Shown in pieces: positions 47,211 to 56,900 of a stretch of DNA of 64,000 bases; positions within the stretch are counted from its first letter, which is position 1; each line of letters starts with the position of its first letter. Made by a program: the position numbers and the translations under genes. This DNA comes from Lacisediminihabitans sp040549525 (GTDB lineage Bacteria; Actinomycetota; Actinomycetes; Actinomycetales; Microbacteriaceae): assembly GCF_040549525.1 (NCBI RefSeq), contig NZ_JBEPTM010000001.1:682001-746000 (forward strand), given 5' to 3'. Under the pieces are notes generated by a model that had not been told where the DNA came from, made no database searches, and was given only the letters and a program-made list of their open reading frames with translations.

Positions 47211-47690
47211 TCAGCCGTCGATTCCCAGCTTCTTACGCAGCGAGGCGACGTGCCCGGTGGCCTTCACGTTGTAGAGCGGAAGGGTGATGGCACCGGCCTC
47301 GTCCACAGCGAAGGTGGACCGGATGGTGCCGGTGACGGTCTTGCCGTAGAGGGACTTCTCTCCGTACGCGCCATACGCGTTGTGCACGGCGAGGTCGGGG
47401 TCGCTGAGCAGCGGGAAATTGAGTCCCTGCTCGGTCTGGAATTTCTTGAGGGCCGGTGCGGCATCCTTCGAGATCCCGAGCACCGTGTAGCCGGCCGACT
47501 TGAGCGAGTTGATGTTGTCGCGGAAGTCGCAGGCCTCAGTCGTGCAACCGGGAGTGGATGCGGCGGGGTAGAAGTACACGATGACCTTGTCGCCGGCGTA
47601 GTCGCTCAGCGAGACGGGGGATCCGTCCTGGTCGGTGAGGGTGAATGCGGGGGCGGCCTGGCCGGCCTCGAGCCTGGTTGATGTCGTCAC
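47211..47690 (-). CDS. bcp: Thioredoxin-dependent thiol peroxidase (Bcp/PrxQ)
   Basis: Reduces hydrogen and organic peroxides. 159 residues. Peroxidatic Cys in STPGCTTEACDFRD with the resolving Cys five residues later (C-x4-C), the hallmark of PrxQ/Bcp, and YFYPAAST before it. Ends KATGHVASLRKKLG. Immediately left of the tRNA gene, last backbone gene before the island. Confidence 0.95.
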   Translation of the reverse strand: MTTSTRLEAGQAAPAFTLTDQDGSPVSLSDYAGDKVIVYFYPAASTPGCTTEACDFRDNINSLKSAGYTVLGISKDAAPALKKFQTEQGLNFPLLSDPDLAVHNAYGAYGEKSLYGKTVTGTIRSTFAVDEAGAITLPLYNVKATGHVASLRKKLGIDG

Positions 47691-47824
47691 GCTGTGCTCC
47701 TTCGACTGCGGTGATTGCTGTGCCCAATCCTACGGATCCGCCGTCTGCCGAGGACGGTTCGCGACACCTCCCCGGCGATGCTAATGTTGTCCCTTGGTTC
47801 TCCCGTTTGCGGTGAGCGCCGAAC

Positions 47825-47897
<73 letters not shown>

Positions 47898-48099
47898 CAA
47901 AATACGGGTCTTACCCCAGCAAACAAAGGTGTACGGACTTTGTTCATGTCATCTGAGATCATCCGAAATCACCGTGGATCACCCCAATTTCCGTTGACTA
48001 AGCGTTGAGTCGGCGGGCGCTCAACGTTTATCACGAAAGCCTCTCGGCAGGGAAAGCCCTGATGCCAGACGAAGCAACGGGGCTTCCGGTCCCGAACGT
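47898..48099. other. Presumed attachment-site region between tRNA-Lys and integrase
   Basis: 202 bp without a gene, more A+T-rich than the chromosome to its left. The core att site is expected to overlap the tRNA 3' half (TCAAGTCCGGGGGGG at 47880-47893). No second copy of that segment is seen up to 64000, so the far end of the island lies beyond the window. Confidence 0.5.
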
Positions 48100-49341
48100 C
48101 TAGTTGTCTGCGCGGCCAAACTTTCGGCTAATCTCGCGGACGTCTGGAGTAGTGGTCTCACGGGCTATGTAGCCGCGGATGGTTGTTGAGAGCTCGCCGT
48201 GCGCCAGAACCTTCTGTGCGACCTCAACCCCGAGCACGCGCTCAACCTCGGTGGCTAGCGAACGCCGCATGGTGTGTGTGCTCACAAAGTCGAGGGCTGT
48301 TTCGCCTGTGACTCGCCGCAGAACCCTGCGCATGTTGTTCAAGCTGACCGGCCCGCGAGTTCCGCGTGCCCAGAAGAGTAATCCGTTCTGACCCAGATCG
48401 CCTAGCCGCCTCTTCAGGATCGCCGATCCGAACTCATCGACGGCTACCAAGCGGCGGTCTTTCGTCTTGGTATGGGGCTGAATAACCTGTCCACCCGGAT
48501 GCTCCCAATGTCCTGGACCGATCTTCTGCCCAGTGCCCTCTTGGTAGACGTTCGCTCGATGAATTTTGACTCGTACCGGATCTTCCCAGATGATGTCTTC
48601 CTCGTGGATCGCCGTGATTTCCGAAATTCGAAGCCCCGTCGCTAGCCCGAGTAGAAGCGCGTCTCGAAGATCGTCTAGCCCTTTCCTGACCACAGGTCCC
48701 GGCCTCGAGGCCGCTCGCGCCGCGTCGATGAGATCGAAAAGCCCGATGGCATCTTCGGGTGTCAGCGCCCGTGGCTCTTTCTTGTTGGGATCTTTCAGAT
48801 CCAGGGCCGCGCCGTGCGCATGATTTGTATTTACCGCATCGTGGATTAGAGCGAAGCGCATCATTCCGTTGCAAACGGCTCGCATAATCTTGGCCTCTGA
48901 AGGCGAGCGTTTCGCTTCTATGGTGATGGCAGCGGTGAACTTTCCGCTTGAAAGCTCTCGGAGCCGGAGACCGCCCAGTGCTGGCACTATCTTCAGCTCG
49001 ACCGTCCGCCGATAGCGAGTTTTCGTGCCAGAAGCGGCGTTGCTCGAATCTAGGCTGGCCAGATAATGAGCCGCGAGATGTTTCATTGTGGACTCCGAAT
49101 TTAAGACATCGCTACCTGCCGCGGCGCCCCCGGCAGTTCGGGCTCTTAGCTTTTCGGATAACGCAGCCTCTGCTTTTGGCCCAGTGTTCCCACTGGCTGT
49201 CACTTGGCGTCTAGCCCCCGTGTGTTTGTCACGATAGGTCGCTAGGGCTCGGTATGCTCCCGCCTTTGGAAACTTGGCAGGGTCAGGCGAAATCGAGATA
49301 CTGCCCCACGCACCGAGCGCCAGTCCGGGCCGTCCGACCAA
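48100..49341 (-). CDS. int: Tyrosine recombinase / site-specific integrase
   Basis: 413 residues from TTG. AP2-like arm-binding N-terminus (YRALATYRDKHTGARRQVTASG), SAM-like core-binding region, and catalytic residues: Arg in ATGLRISEI, Lys in TKTKDRRLVAV, H-x-x-R in HTMRRSL, His in LAHGEL and the Tyr nucleophile in TIRGYI. Points at tRNA-Lys 200 bp away, typical of actinobacterial integrative elements. Directly follows the excisionase (one base between stop and start codon region), so they are co-transcribed. Confidence 0.94.
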   Translation of the reverse strand: MVGRPGLALGAWGSISISPDPAKFPKAGAYRALATYRDKHTGARRQVTASGNTGPKAEAALSEKLRARTAGGAAAGSDVLNSESTMKHLAAHYLASLDSSNAASGTKTRYRRTVELKIVPALGGLRLRELSSGKFTAAITIEAKRSPSEAKIMRAVCNGMMRFALIHDAVNTNHAHGAALDLKDPNKKEPRALTPEDAIGLFDLIDAARAASRPGPVVRKGLDDLRDALLLGLATGLRISEITAIHEEDIIWEDPVRVKIHRANVYQEGTGQKIGPGHWEHPGGQVIQPHTKTKDRRLVAVDEFGSAILKRRLGDLGQNGLLFWARGTRGPVSLNNMRRVLRRVTGETALDFVSTHTMRRSLATEVERVLGVEVAQKVLAHGELSTTIRGYIARETTTPDVREISRKFGRADN

Positions 49342-49575
49342 CTAGCTCGCCGCCTTAAATTCGGTGTCCTTCGAGAACCACTCGATGATGTCGTCCGCGT
49401 CCCAACGGACCGCCCGGCCCAGTCGTCTTGGCATCGGAAGTCGCCCCGTTGAAGCCCAGTTGCGAACCGTCCCGATGTGAAGACCTCCCCATTCCGCAAT
49501 TTGCTCAGCCGACCAAAGAGGTGCGTAGGAATTGCCGGGCGATACGACGTCGGTTACTGAGGTTGTGGTGGTCAT
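49342..49575 (-). CDS. xis: Excisionase-like helix-turn-helix protein
   Basis: 77 residues from ATG 49575, with AGGAG ten bases upstream. PLWSAEQIAEWGGLHIGTVRNWASTGRLPMPRRLGRAVRWDADDIIEWF is a MerR-type winged helix with the terminal W-x-x-x-D(I)xxW seen in actinobacterial excisionases. Sits just before int; it would favour excision of the island. Confidence 0.85.
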   Translation of the reverse strand: MTTTTSVTDVVSPGNSYAPLWSAEQIAEWGGLHIGTVRNWASTGRLPMPRRLGRAVRWDADDIIEWFSKDTEFKAAS

Positions 49576-49721
49576 GAGGCTAGTGCTCCTGAGTGATCTG
49601 GGGTGATGTGCACCAGATACATGCGCGGCACCGAAAACCCTCGACCAGAAAAACCGCCCCAAACCACTCCCGAATAGGTCACAAACCCGCTTATTGACAC
49701 TTGTTTTGAGCGTCTTTCCGC

Positions 49722-50228
49722 TCACTGCCGCCCGTGCTCGCGGACCGTGCCAGTCGAGTCGAGTCGACCCGCGGCGAGTAACCCAGTGCCAACCAAGGAG
49801 GCAATCAAGCGTCGGTCTGAAGTCACATCAACCACGACCACATGGCCGCTCGGTACAGCCGGCAACGCGATCGACCGGATGACTATCAGAGGCACCTCCA
49901 CAACACGCCACTCACACCCGGCCAAATCGATTTCCCCGCGGGCGTGGAGCAGCAATTCGAGCTCTTCGTCGATCAGGCGGTCGTATGAGAATTCACCTCG
50001 CTGGATCGCGCGGTTCACCAGTTCGAGCTGTCGCTCCGCAGCAATCGCCGTACCTAAGGCTTCCCGACTCGCCGCCCGAAGCGGCCCAGTGACCGGCAGC
50101 GTGCCATTTGAGCGCCTGTCGATGAGGGCCGTCACCAGCTCGGCAATGGTGCCGACCCAGATCTCGCCGCCGGTCATTGTCTCGCCGCCGATGGCGTAAT
50201 GGACTGGTGAGGGTGGGTAGGGGTTCAT
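49722..50228 (-). CDS. Island protein of unknown function, paralogue of the 60700 gene
   Basis: 168 residues from ATG 50228 (AGGA four bases upstream; 50261 and 50177 are alternatives). Conserved points: YAIGGETMTGGEIWVGTIAELVTALI near the N-terminus and, late, WRVVEVPLIVIRSIALP...GHVVVVDVTSDRRLIASL. The same order TGE(I/L)W(V/I)...LV...I, VPL(I/V)V, G-x-V(V/I)V-x-D, SL is found in the protein at 60700-61176. No known domain recognised. Confidence 0.7.
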   Translation of the reverse strand: MNPYPPSPVHYAIGGETMTGGEIWVGTIAELVTALIDRRSNGTLPVTGPLRAASREALGTAIAAERQLELVNRAIQRGEFSYDRLIDEELELLLHARGEIDLAGCEWRVVEVPLIVIRSIALPAVPSGHVVVVDVTSDRRLIASLVGTGLLAAGRLDSTGTVREHGRQ

Positions 50229-50302
50229 ATTTCCTACATGCGCGGGATGAAGATTCGCCACCAGCGCTTCGCGAATAGAACCGCCTTGCGCATGCTCTTC
50301 CT

Positions 50303-50500
50303 ATGACCCTGAATTCGATTCAGCAAGCGCCCGGGCGGTCCTGCCGCTACGTCCTAGCCGGCCCATTCCGGGACGCGTCCCGCTGGGCGGCCCGCGCCAA
50401 TTTGAGCCTTCGTGAATGGGTGCTGATCGAGACCGACGCTCCGCTGCGGGTATTCGAGCTGGTGATAGACCCAGACCCACCGATAGCGCCCGCTCGCTAA
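50303..50500 (+). CDS. Small hypothetical island protein
   Basis: 65 residues beginning MTLNSIQQAPGRSCRYVLAG; contains REWVLIETDAPLRVFELVIDP. No clear Shine-Dalgarno and no recognised family. Eighteen bases upstream of the DNA methyltransferase and on the same strand, so it may be the first gene of that unit. May be non-coding. Confidence 0.4.
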   Translation: MTLNSIQQAPGRSCRYVLAGPFRDASRWAARANLSLREWVLIETDAPLRVFELVIDPDPPIAPAR

Positions 50501-50517
50501 ACTGGGCGCTCCGCTGC

Positions 50518-51612
50518 ATGGTTGGACCCGGGGGAGCCCACTTGCCCGAATTTGCGCTGATTCACGCCGACATCAACGACGCTCTTCGCGAGATCCCCGA
50601 TGGGACTTTTGACTCAGTCATCGCCGATGCACCCTATGGTCTCGCGATCACGAAGAACTCCGGATCGAACTGGGACACCTCCTCGATCGCCTTCGATCCC
50701 GCACTCTGGTCACAGCTCCGCCGGGTCACGAAACCTGGCGGGATCCTCGCTGCCTTCGGTCACCCGCGAACATCGCATCGCCAAATGACAGCACTCGAAG
50801 ACGCAGGATGGCAGGTCATTGACACTATTGCTTGGGTGAAATCCCACGCTTACCAAGCGGGGAATCGCGACCTGGAGAAGGAGCTCCGGAAGACCGGCGC
50901 TGAGGCCCTGGCCGATAGCTACACGGGATTCCGCACGCACCTCTCACCGACATACGAACCGATAACCCTCGCGCGCAACCTGGCCCCACGCGCCAGCCTC
51001 GTGCAAGCGATCGCGACCGGTGGCGCCGGCGGTTTGAACATCGACGCGACTCGCCTGCATGAGAGCGACTGGGCCTTCCGCACCCCGCGCACCACCGTCC
51101 CGCCCACCGCCGAGAACCGCGCTCGTCGGCCGGGTCGAGTATCGGATCGTTCCTCGTGGTCCATAGCGAACCGCGATGCGCTCAGCGTCCCGCACGGAAG
51201 CGGCCGGCTTCCCGGCAATCTGCTCTTAGAGCACTCCGAGGACTGCGTGGAAACGGCGTGTGCCCATGGATGCATAGTTGCTGAGATCGATTCGCAAGGC
51301 AGGACGAAATACGCCTCGGGCAAGGAGCCGGCTTCACGGTTCTTCACTCGGCTGCGCTACTCGCCGCGGGCCCGCTCTTCGGCCGGACAGCGCCTAGCGG
51401 AAGCGCCGCACCCGACCGAGAAACCCCAGCAGCTGCTGGAATGGCTCGCAGCGCTGGTGGTGAAGCCTGGATCGACGGTGCTCGATGCGTTTGCCGGGTC
51501 GGGTGCCGTTTCGGAAGCGGCTCTTAGAGCGGGCGCTGGTGCGGTTACTGCGGTTGATCGGGAGGCGGCTTACGTCGCGATGATTCGGGTGCGGATTGAG
51601 GAGATGGGCTAG
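50518..51612 (+). CDS. Site-specific DNA methyltransferase, beta class, orphan
   Basis: About 364 residues. Motif IV is DAPYG near the N-terminus and motif I (VLDAFAGSGAVSEAAL) is near the C-terminus: this order defines beta-class N6-adenine or N4-cytosine methyltransferases. H(P)TEKPQQLLEWL precedes motif I as usual. A TTG at 50542 with GGGGGAG five bases upstream is an equally likely start. No cognate endonuclease is adjacent, as often seen for phage or island protective methyltransferases. Confidence 0.88.
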   Translation: MVGPGGAHLPEFALIHADINDALREIPDGTFDSVIADAPYGLAITKNSGSNWDTSSIAFDPALWSQLRRVTKPGGILAAFGHPRTSHRQMTALEDAGWQVIDTIAWVKSHAYQAGNRDLEKELRKTGAEALADSYTGFRTHLSPTYEPITLARNLAPRASLVQAIATGGAGGLNIDATRLHESDWAFRTPRTTVPPTAENRARRPGRVSDRSSWSIANRDALSVPHGSGRLPGNLLLEHSEDCVETACAHGCIVAEIDSQGRTKYASGKEPASRFFTRLRYSPRARSSAGQRLAEAPHPTEKPQQLLEWLAALVVKPGSTVLDAFAGSGAVSEAALRAGAGAVTAVDREAAYVAMIRVRIEEMG

Positions 51613-51633
51613 GCGAGATGCCTACGGAATCGG

Positions 51634-53064
51634 CTAGTCCAGGTCGAGAAGTGTGGGCGCTTCCGTGACGATCTCCGCGGGGAGCGCGAGGAACTCGGCG
51701 AGCGCGGTCCGGTCAGCCGGCTGTAGGTCGACGAGTGCCTGAACTGAGATTGAAGCGAAGTCCCCAAGCGGCGGCGTGCTGCTCGTTACGGCTATTGCCG
51801 TGGATCTCTCAAAGTCGATGTTGACGTGTGTGCCGCTACCTAGTGAAGCGCGCGCTCGGGCTATTTTCGCTTCCAGAGAGAACTCACGGGCGAGCTTTTC
51901 CGTGCGGCGATCGCGGACGACGTCATCTGCCGAGAACACGACTCGGCTGCTTCCGTCTGCGGCTGTGATCTCCTGGACGCTGAATCCTTCTCCTCGTTCG
52001 ACGAGGGTCTCCGGGGAGATCCCATCGCGGGGATTTGCATGAGCTAGCCGCTCGACGCGGTTCTTTTTTCGAGCGAAGTGGGCGGAGTAGTGGGGTCCAT
52101 CGAGGCGAAGTAGATCGTCTTCCAGCACCCATTCGAGCGCTGGCGCACCGGGAGGGGTGATCTTGCCCAGCTCCGATCGGATCCAGGCCACTTTGACAAG
52201 AAAGCGGTCGGTATTTGCTCGAACGAGGCGCGACAGGTTGCTGGGGAATTTCACCGATCCGAGCTCGATGACGTCGCGGAGCGCTATATCTTTACCGAGG
52301 TTCCTCCAGAACTGGAGGTCGTCGATCTCCACGGTGTCGAGGAGTAGCTGGAGCTCCTTCGGACCGATGCGATTCTTAGGGCTGAAGGTGCCCGGGAAGT
52401 CGCTGCCTGAGGCACCGCTGCCGAGCCACAGAGATTGGAGCAGGTACTCGAGCGCGTTGGCCTGAATCGGCGCGAAATCAGATTCACTAACCGATGCGGC
52501 GGCCCCTGTTTCTTGTGCGTCTGCGCGGGTGGCTCCCTGGATTCCGCTGTGCAGGGTTGTTGCAACTGCTTCGGCCTTTTCGGTGTCGAAGAGGCCGCGG
52601 CCGCCCTTTGCTACGGCGGTCGGGACGAGAGCGTCGAACTTCTCGACTCGCGCAGACGCCTCGAGGGCCTCGAAACCTCCAGGATCGAGCACGAGCGTGT
52701 CCCGCTCGCGGGAGACGCCCGACAACTGCGCCGACTCCTCGCGCTGCGCCATCGAACCGAGGCCGACGACCACAGATCCCGTCGGAAGGTCCTCCTGCAC
52801 ATTGGCGGAGATGACGTTGAGGTTATCGGCGAATCGCAGGAACACCTGGCGGCTCGGCTCCGTTCCGTTTGGCCACGAGAGGGTCAGGTCAGGCGCAAAG
52901 GAGTGGTTGAAGAAGTCGGTAGTCCGAATTGCGGCACCCGATTTCAATCCGCGGAAATGGGATGTAATCACGTTCTTTACCCCGGAGATGGTGTCAAATG
53001 ACGTTGCTCCGGCGAGCGCCAAGGAGAGAGCGCCTTGCAGCGTCTCGTTGACCTCAGTGCTCAT
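51634..53064 (-). CDS. Unknown protein, second gene of a nuclease-like pair
   Basis: 476 residues from ATG 53064, which overlaps the upstream stop as ATGA. No membrane segment, no recognised domain. N-terminal part has ITSHFRGLKSGAAIRTTDFFNHSFAPDLTLSWP...RQVFLRF, which could be a degenerate PD-(D/E)XK half; the C-terminal half (LDGPHYSAHFARKKNRVERL, VVRDRRTEKLAREFSLEAKIARARASLG) is charged and mixed alpha/beta. Coupled translation with the nuclease-like protein implies they act together. Convergent with the DNA methyltransferase gene. Confidence 0.75.
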   Translation of the reverse strand: MSTEVNETLQGALSLALAGATSFDTISGVKNVITSHFRGLKSGAAIRTTDFFNHSFAPDLTLSWPNGTEPSRQVFLRFADNLNVISANVQEDLPTGSVVVGLGSMAQREESAQLSGVSRERDTLVLDPGGFEALEASARVEKFDALVPTAVAKGGRGLFDTEKAEAVATTLHSGIQGATRADAQETGAAASVSESDFAPIQANALEYLLQSLWLGSGASGSDFPGTFSPKNRIGPKELQLLLDTVEIDDLQFWRNLGKDIALRDVIELGSVKFPSNLSRLVRANTDRFLVKVAWIRSELGKITPPGAPALEWVLEDDLLRLDGPHYSAHFARKKNRVERLAHANPRDGISPETLVERGEGFSVQEITAADGSSRVVFSADDVVRDRRTEKLAREFSLEAKIARARASLGSGTHVNIDFERSTAIAVTSSTPPLGDFASISVQALVDLQPADRTALAEFLALPAEIVTEAPTLLDLD

Positions 53065-53654
53065 CTCATGCCCCGATCCATCTGGGCGGCGATAACCGCT
53101 TTGCGATCCTCGAGCGAGAGCATCAAAAGCTCGTGGCGAGACGAAAGTACGAGTAGCCACAGACTTTCTGCCACAGCCTCGCAGGTACCGGCGGGAATGT
53201 GAGCCTCGGCTTGCTCCGGATCAACGCCGAGCGTCTGCTTGCTGTACTTGATCACCGCCGAGCGTACTTCGTCGGCCGTGGTCAGCTTGGCCCAGGAGTC
53301 GACGAGGAAAGGGTTCCAAGTGATCCACATGAATTGGTCGGCCATGCTCGGATTGAGTTGGCGAGCTCGATAGCAGCCGGCCAGGTATTCGCGGTACATC
53401 TCCGGCTGTCCGCCGATGGTCTTGTAATTCTTGACCTCGCCCAGAAACGTCCGATTTGCGAGGTCACCTCCGCGGAAGAGCCCACCGATATCGAAGGCGT
53501 AATCCCGGCCGTCGGCCCACTTGAAGGACAACCTCGGCCGAGCTGCCTCGTTCGGGAAGATCCAATGAACGTCGGCCCTGGTGGTTGCATCGAGCCACCG
53601 CTTCGCGTTTTGCACGCCTTCAACGCCGGCAGCGTGCATTTCCTCACCGAACAT
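53061..53654 (-). CDS. PD-(D/E)XK nuclease-like protein, first gene of the pair
   Basis: 197 residues. AGVEGVQNAKRWLDA is like the start of Mrr-type nucleases; FDIGG (Asp55) is followed 17 residues later by GEVKNY (Glu73-x-Lys75), a good D...ExK core. The rest, MADQFMWITWNPFLVDSWAKL and the helical C-terminus, is unfamiliar. Divergent from the type ISP enzyme and coupled by ATGA to the 476-residue protein. Defence function is inferred from fold and neighbourhood, not shown. Confidence 0.7.
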   Translation of the reverse strand: MFGEEMHAAGVEGVQNAKRWLDATTRADVHWIFPNEAARPRLSFKWADGRDYAFDIGGLFRGGDLANRTFLGEVKNYKTIGGQPEMYREYLAGCYRARQLNPSMADQFMWITWNPFLVDSWAKLTTADEVRSAVIKYSKQTLGVDPEQAEAHIPAGTCEAVAESLWLLVLSSRHELLMLSLEDRKAVIAAQMDRGMR

Positions 53655-53986
53655 GGCATGAGCTTATAGATAAACCGTCAGGTTCAGCGCCCCCCGAAAC
53701 AAGGCTCATGCCCCGTGAGAAGTGCTCCGACCCTCACAACGAGACGCGAACCTAGATTCGATCCGCGATGCAACGCAAATCCAGGATTCCCCGACCCGTT
53801 GCTCGCTAGGGTGGGGCGCACGATGCCAAAAGCGCACAAGGTCGCCGCCGATAGCAACCCTGGACCTCGCGGCGCCATGACGCGTGCTACCGACGCAGCG
53901 GCTCGCCCCACCTCGCCTGCAATAGTCTGGCGAGTGATTGTCGGCTGATGCTGCAGTCGGTCGGGCCGCAGCAACACGGGGACTCA
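53655..53986. other. Gene-poor divergent region between nuclease-like pair and type ISP gene
   Basis: 332 bp that must hold both divergent promoters. A 77-codon open frame (53715-53948) has a Pro/Arg/Ala-rich translation with no ribosome site and no family resemblance; I do not call it. No clear hairpin or consensus promoter is seen. Confidence 0.5.
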
Positions 53987-56900
53987 ATGCCAACCACTAT
54001 TAATGACCTTCTGACTCAGTACGCCTCGATGGCGAGGGACACGCGAGAGAAGGGGCTCCTCTTCGAACGGCTCACCAAGGCGTACCTGACCACCGACCCA
54101 GTCTGGACAGCCCGCTTCTCGGATGTCTGGCTCTGGCAGGATTGGCCGGATCGCGATGGCAAGCCGGATACTGGCATCGATCTTGTTGCGAAGGAACGCT
54201 GGGGCGGCGGCTACTGCGCCATCCAGGCCAAGTTCTACGACCCGACGCACTACCTCCAAAAGAGCGACATCGACAGTTTCTTCACCGCGTCTGGCAAGCA
54301 CCCGTTCACCAGCCGCACCATCATTTCAACGACCGACAAATGGTCGAAGCACGCCGACGACGCGCTCGTCAATCAAAACGTCAAGACGTGGCGAATTGGC
54401 GTCGATGACTTGGCCGAATCCGAGATCGATTGGTCGAGGTACTCGCTAACCAACCCGGATGAGCTCGACCGTGGCGCTCCGAAGAACTTGCGTCCGCATC
54501 AGGTGAAGGCGCTGAAGGATGTGGAGCTCGGCTTCGGCGACTCGGAGCGCGGCAAGCTGATCATGGCCTGCGGGACGGGGAAGACCTTCACGGGTCTCCG
54601 GATAGCTGAGTCCGTAGCTGGCGTTGGTGGTTCGGTGCTCTTCCTTGTTCCTTCGATCGCTCTGATGAGCCAGACTCTGAAGGAGTGGAGCGCGGAGCGG
54701 AAACTACCAATGCGTGCCTTCGCGATCTGTTCGGACACGAAGGTCGGGAAGAACGCCGAGGACTACAGCGTTTCCGACCTTGCCTACCCGGCAACGACGA
54801 GCACTGAACAACTCCTGAAAGAGGTTGCCAAGGCGGACGCGCGCGACGGGATTACCGTCTACTTCTCCACGTATCAGTCCATCGACGTAGTAGCGAAAGC
54901 TCAAGCCGCGGGCCTTCCGAATTTCGACCTGGTCATCTGCGACGAGGCCCATCGGACGGCTGGGTTCACCCTTTCTGGTGCCACTGAGAGCGCGTTCCTG
55001 CGAGTCCACGATGAAATCGCTATCAAGGCGGCCAAGCGGCTCTACATGACCGCGACGCCGAAGATCTACGCCGAAGCTGTTCGGACTAAGGCGTCGGAGA
55101 AGGATGCGGTGCTCGTCAGCATGGATGACGAGGCGGTGTTCGGGCCCGTCTTCCATCGACTCGGATTCGGCGAAGCTGTCGAACGTGACCTTCTCGCCGA
55201 CTACCGTGTCCTCGTCCTCGCAGTCGACGAAGGGACAATCGGAGCCGGGTTCCAGGAGCAGTTCGCGGTTGACGGTGAGCTGAACATCCCGGACGCCGCG
55301 CGGATCGTGGGAATCTATAACGGACTTGCCAAACGCGGCGTGCAGGGGCTAGGCACGGAACCCGGCGCTCGTCAGCCGCTTCGTCGCGCAGTCGCTTTCT
55401 CGCGCTCCATCAAGGACTCCCAGAAGGTCCGATCGATGGTTGATGGGTTCGACGGCCGGCTTGGAACGGTCACCGGTGTAAGTTTTCGCGACGAAGATGA
55501 ACTGCGCGGTAGTGATGCGCCGCTCCGGCTCGAGGCTAAGCATGTTGACGGGACGATGAACGTCCAGGTCCGCAACGGGATGCTCGACTGGTTGAAGGCC
55601 GAGCAGGATCCGGACGAAAACATCTGTCGCATCCTCACCAACGCTCGGTGCCTCAGCGAAGGCGTAGACGTTCCGGCGCTGGATGCGGTCATCTTCCTCA
55701 ACTCGCGTGACTCACAAGTCGATGTTGTCCAGTCCGTCGGCCGAGTCATGCGTAAAGCAGAGGGCAAGGACTACGGGTACATCATCTTGCCGATCGCTGT
55801 CGCTGCTGGCCAAACACCGGAGCAAGCCCTCAACGACAATGCCAAGTACAAGGTCGTCTGGGAAGTCCTCCGCGCCCTTCGCGCGCACGATGAGCGGTTC
55901 GAGGCGAAGATCGAGCAGATCGACCTCAATGGCCGAAGCGACGATCAGCTGCAAGTGATCGACGTGCGGGATCCTTTCAACGGTGACGGCGTCGAACGCA
56001 GCGACGGGGAAACGACCTCGATCCCTATGGACTGGTCGTCAATCGGGGCCGATTGGCGCGAGGCCATTTATGCCAAGATCGTCGACAAGGTCGGGGAGCG
56101 AGACTACTGGGAGAACTGGGCGAAGGATGTCTCGGACATCGCGGGGCGGCAACAGTTGCGCATCCGCACCCTTGTCAGCGGATCCAACGCCAGCCTGCGC
56201 GCCGAATTCGAAGCCTTCGTCGGCGGGCTGCAAGATAACCTGAACCCCTCTATCACTGAAGCCGACGCGATCGAAACGCTCTCCCAACACCTGATCACAC
56301 TGCCCGTGTTCGACGCTCTATTCGAGGGCTACTCCTTTAGCGACCACAACCCGGTCAGCCAAGTCATGCAGAAGATGGTCGACGCGCTCGAGGGCAGTAA
56401 CCTCGACACGGAGACCGACGAGCTAGCCGGGTTCTACGCCAGCGTCCGCCGCAGTGTCCACGGAATCACTGATGCCGCGGCGAAGCAGACGACTATTAAA
56501 AGGTTGTACGAGAAGTTCTTCGCCGGCGCGTTTCGAGCAACAAGCGAGCGGCTCGGCATCGTCTACACACCGAACGAGATCGTCGACTTCATCCTCAAGA
56601 GCGCCGACGACGTGCTGCGCACAGAGTTCAGCGCCTCACTGTCCGACGAAGGTGTGCACGTCCTCGACCCGTTCACGGGGACCGGTACCTTCATCGTGCG
56701 CCTGCTGCAGTCCGGCTTGATCAAGCCAGAAGACCTCCAACGCAAGTTCCGTCACGAACTTCACGCAAACGAGATCGTGTTGCTCGCCTACTATGTGGCC
56801 GCAATCAACATCGAGGAGACCTACCACGGACTCAACCCAAGCGGAGAGTATGAACCGTTCCCCGGCATCGTCCTCACCGACACTTTCCAGAGTTCCGAAG

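Noticed and set aside
53715..53948. 77-codon open frame in the divergent region before the type ISP gene
   Set aside because: No ribosome site, no recognisable fold, overlaps the needed promoters.
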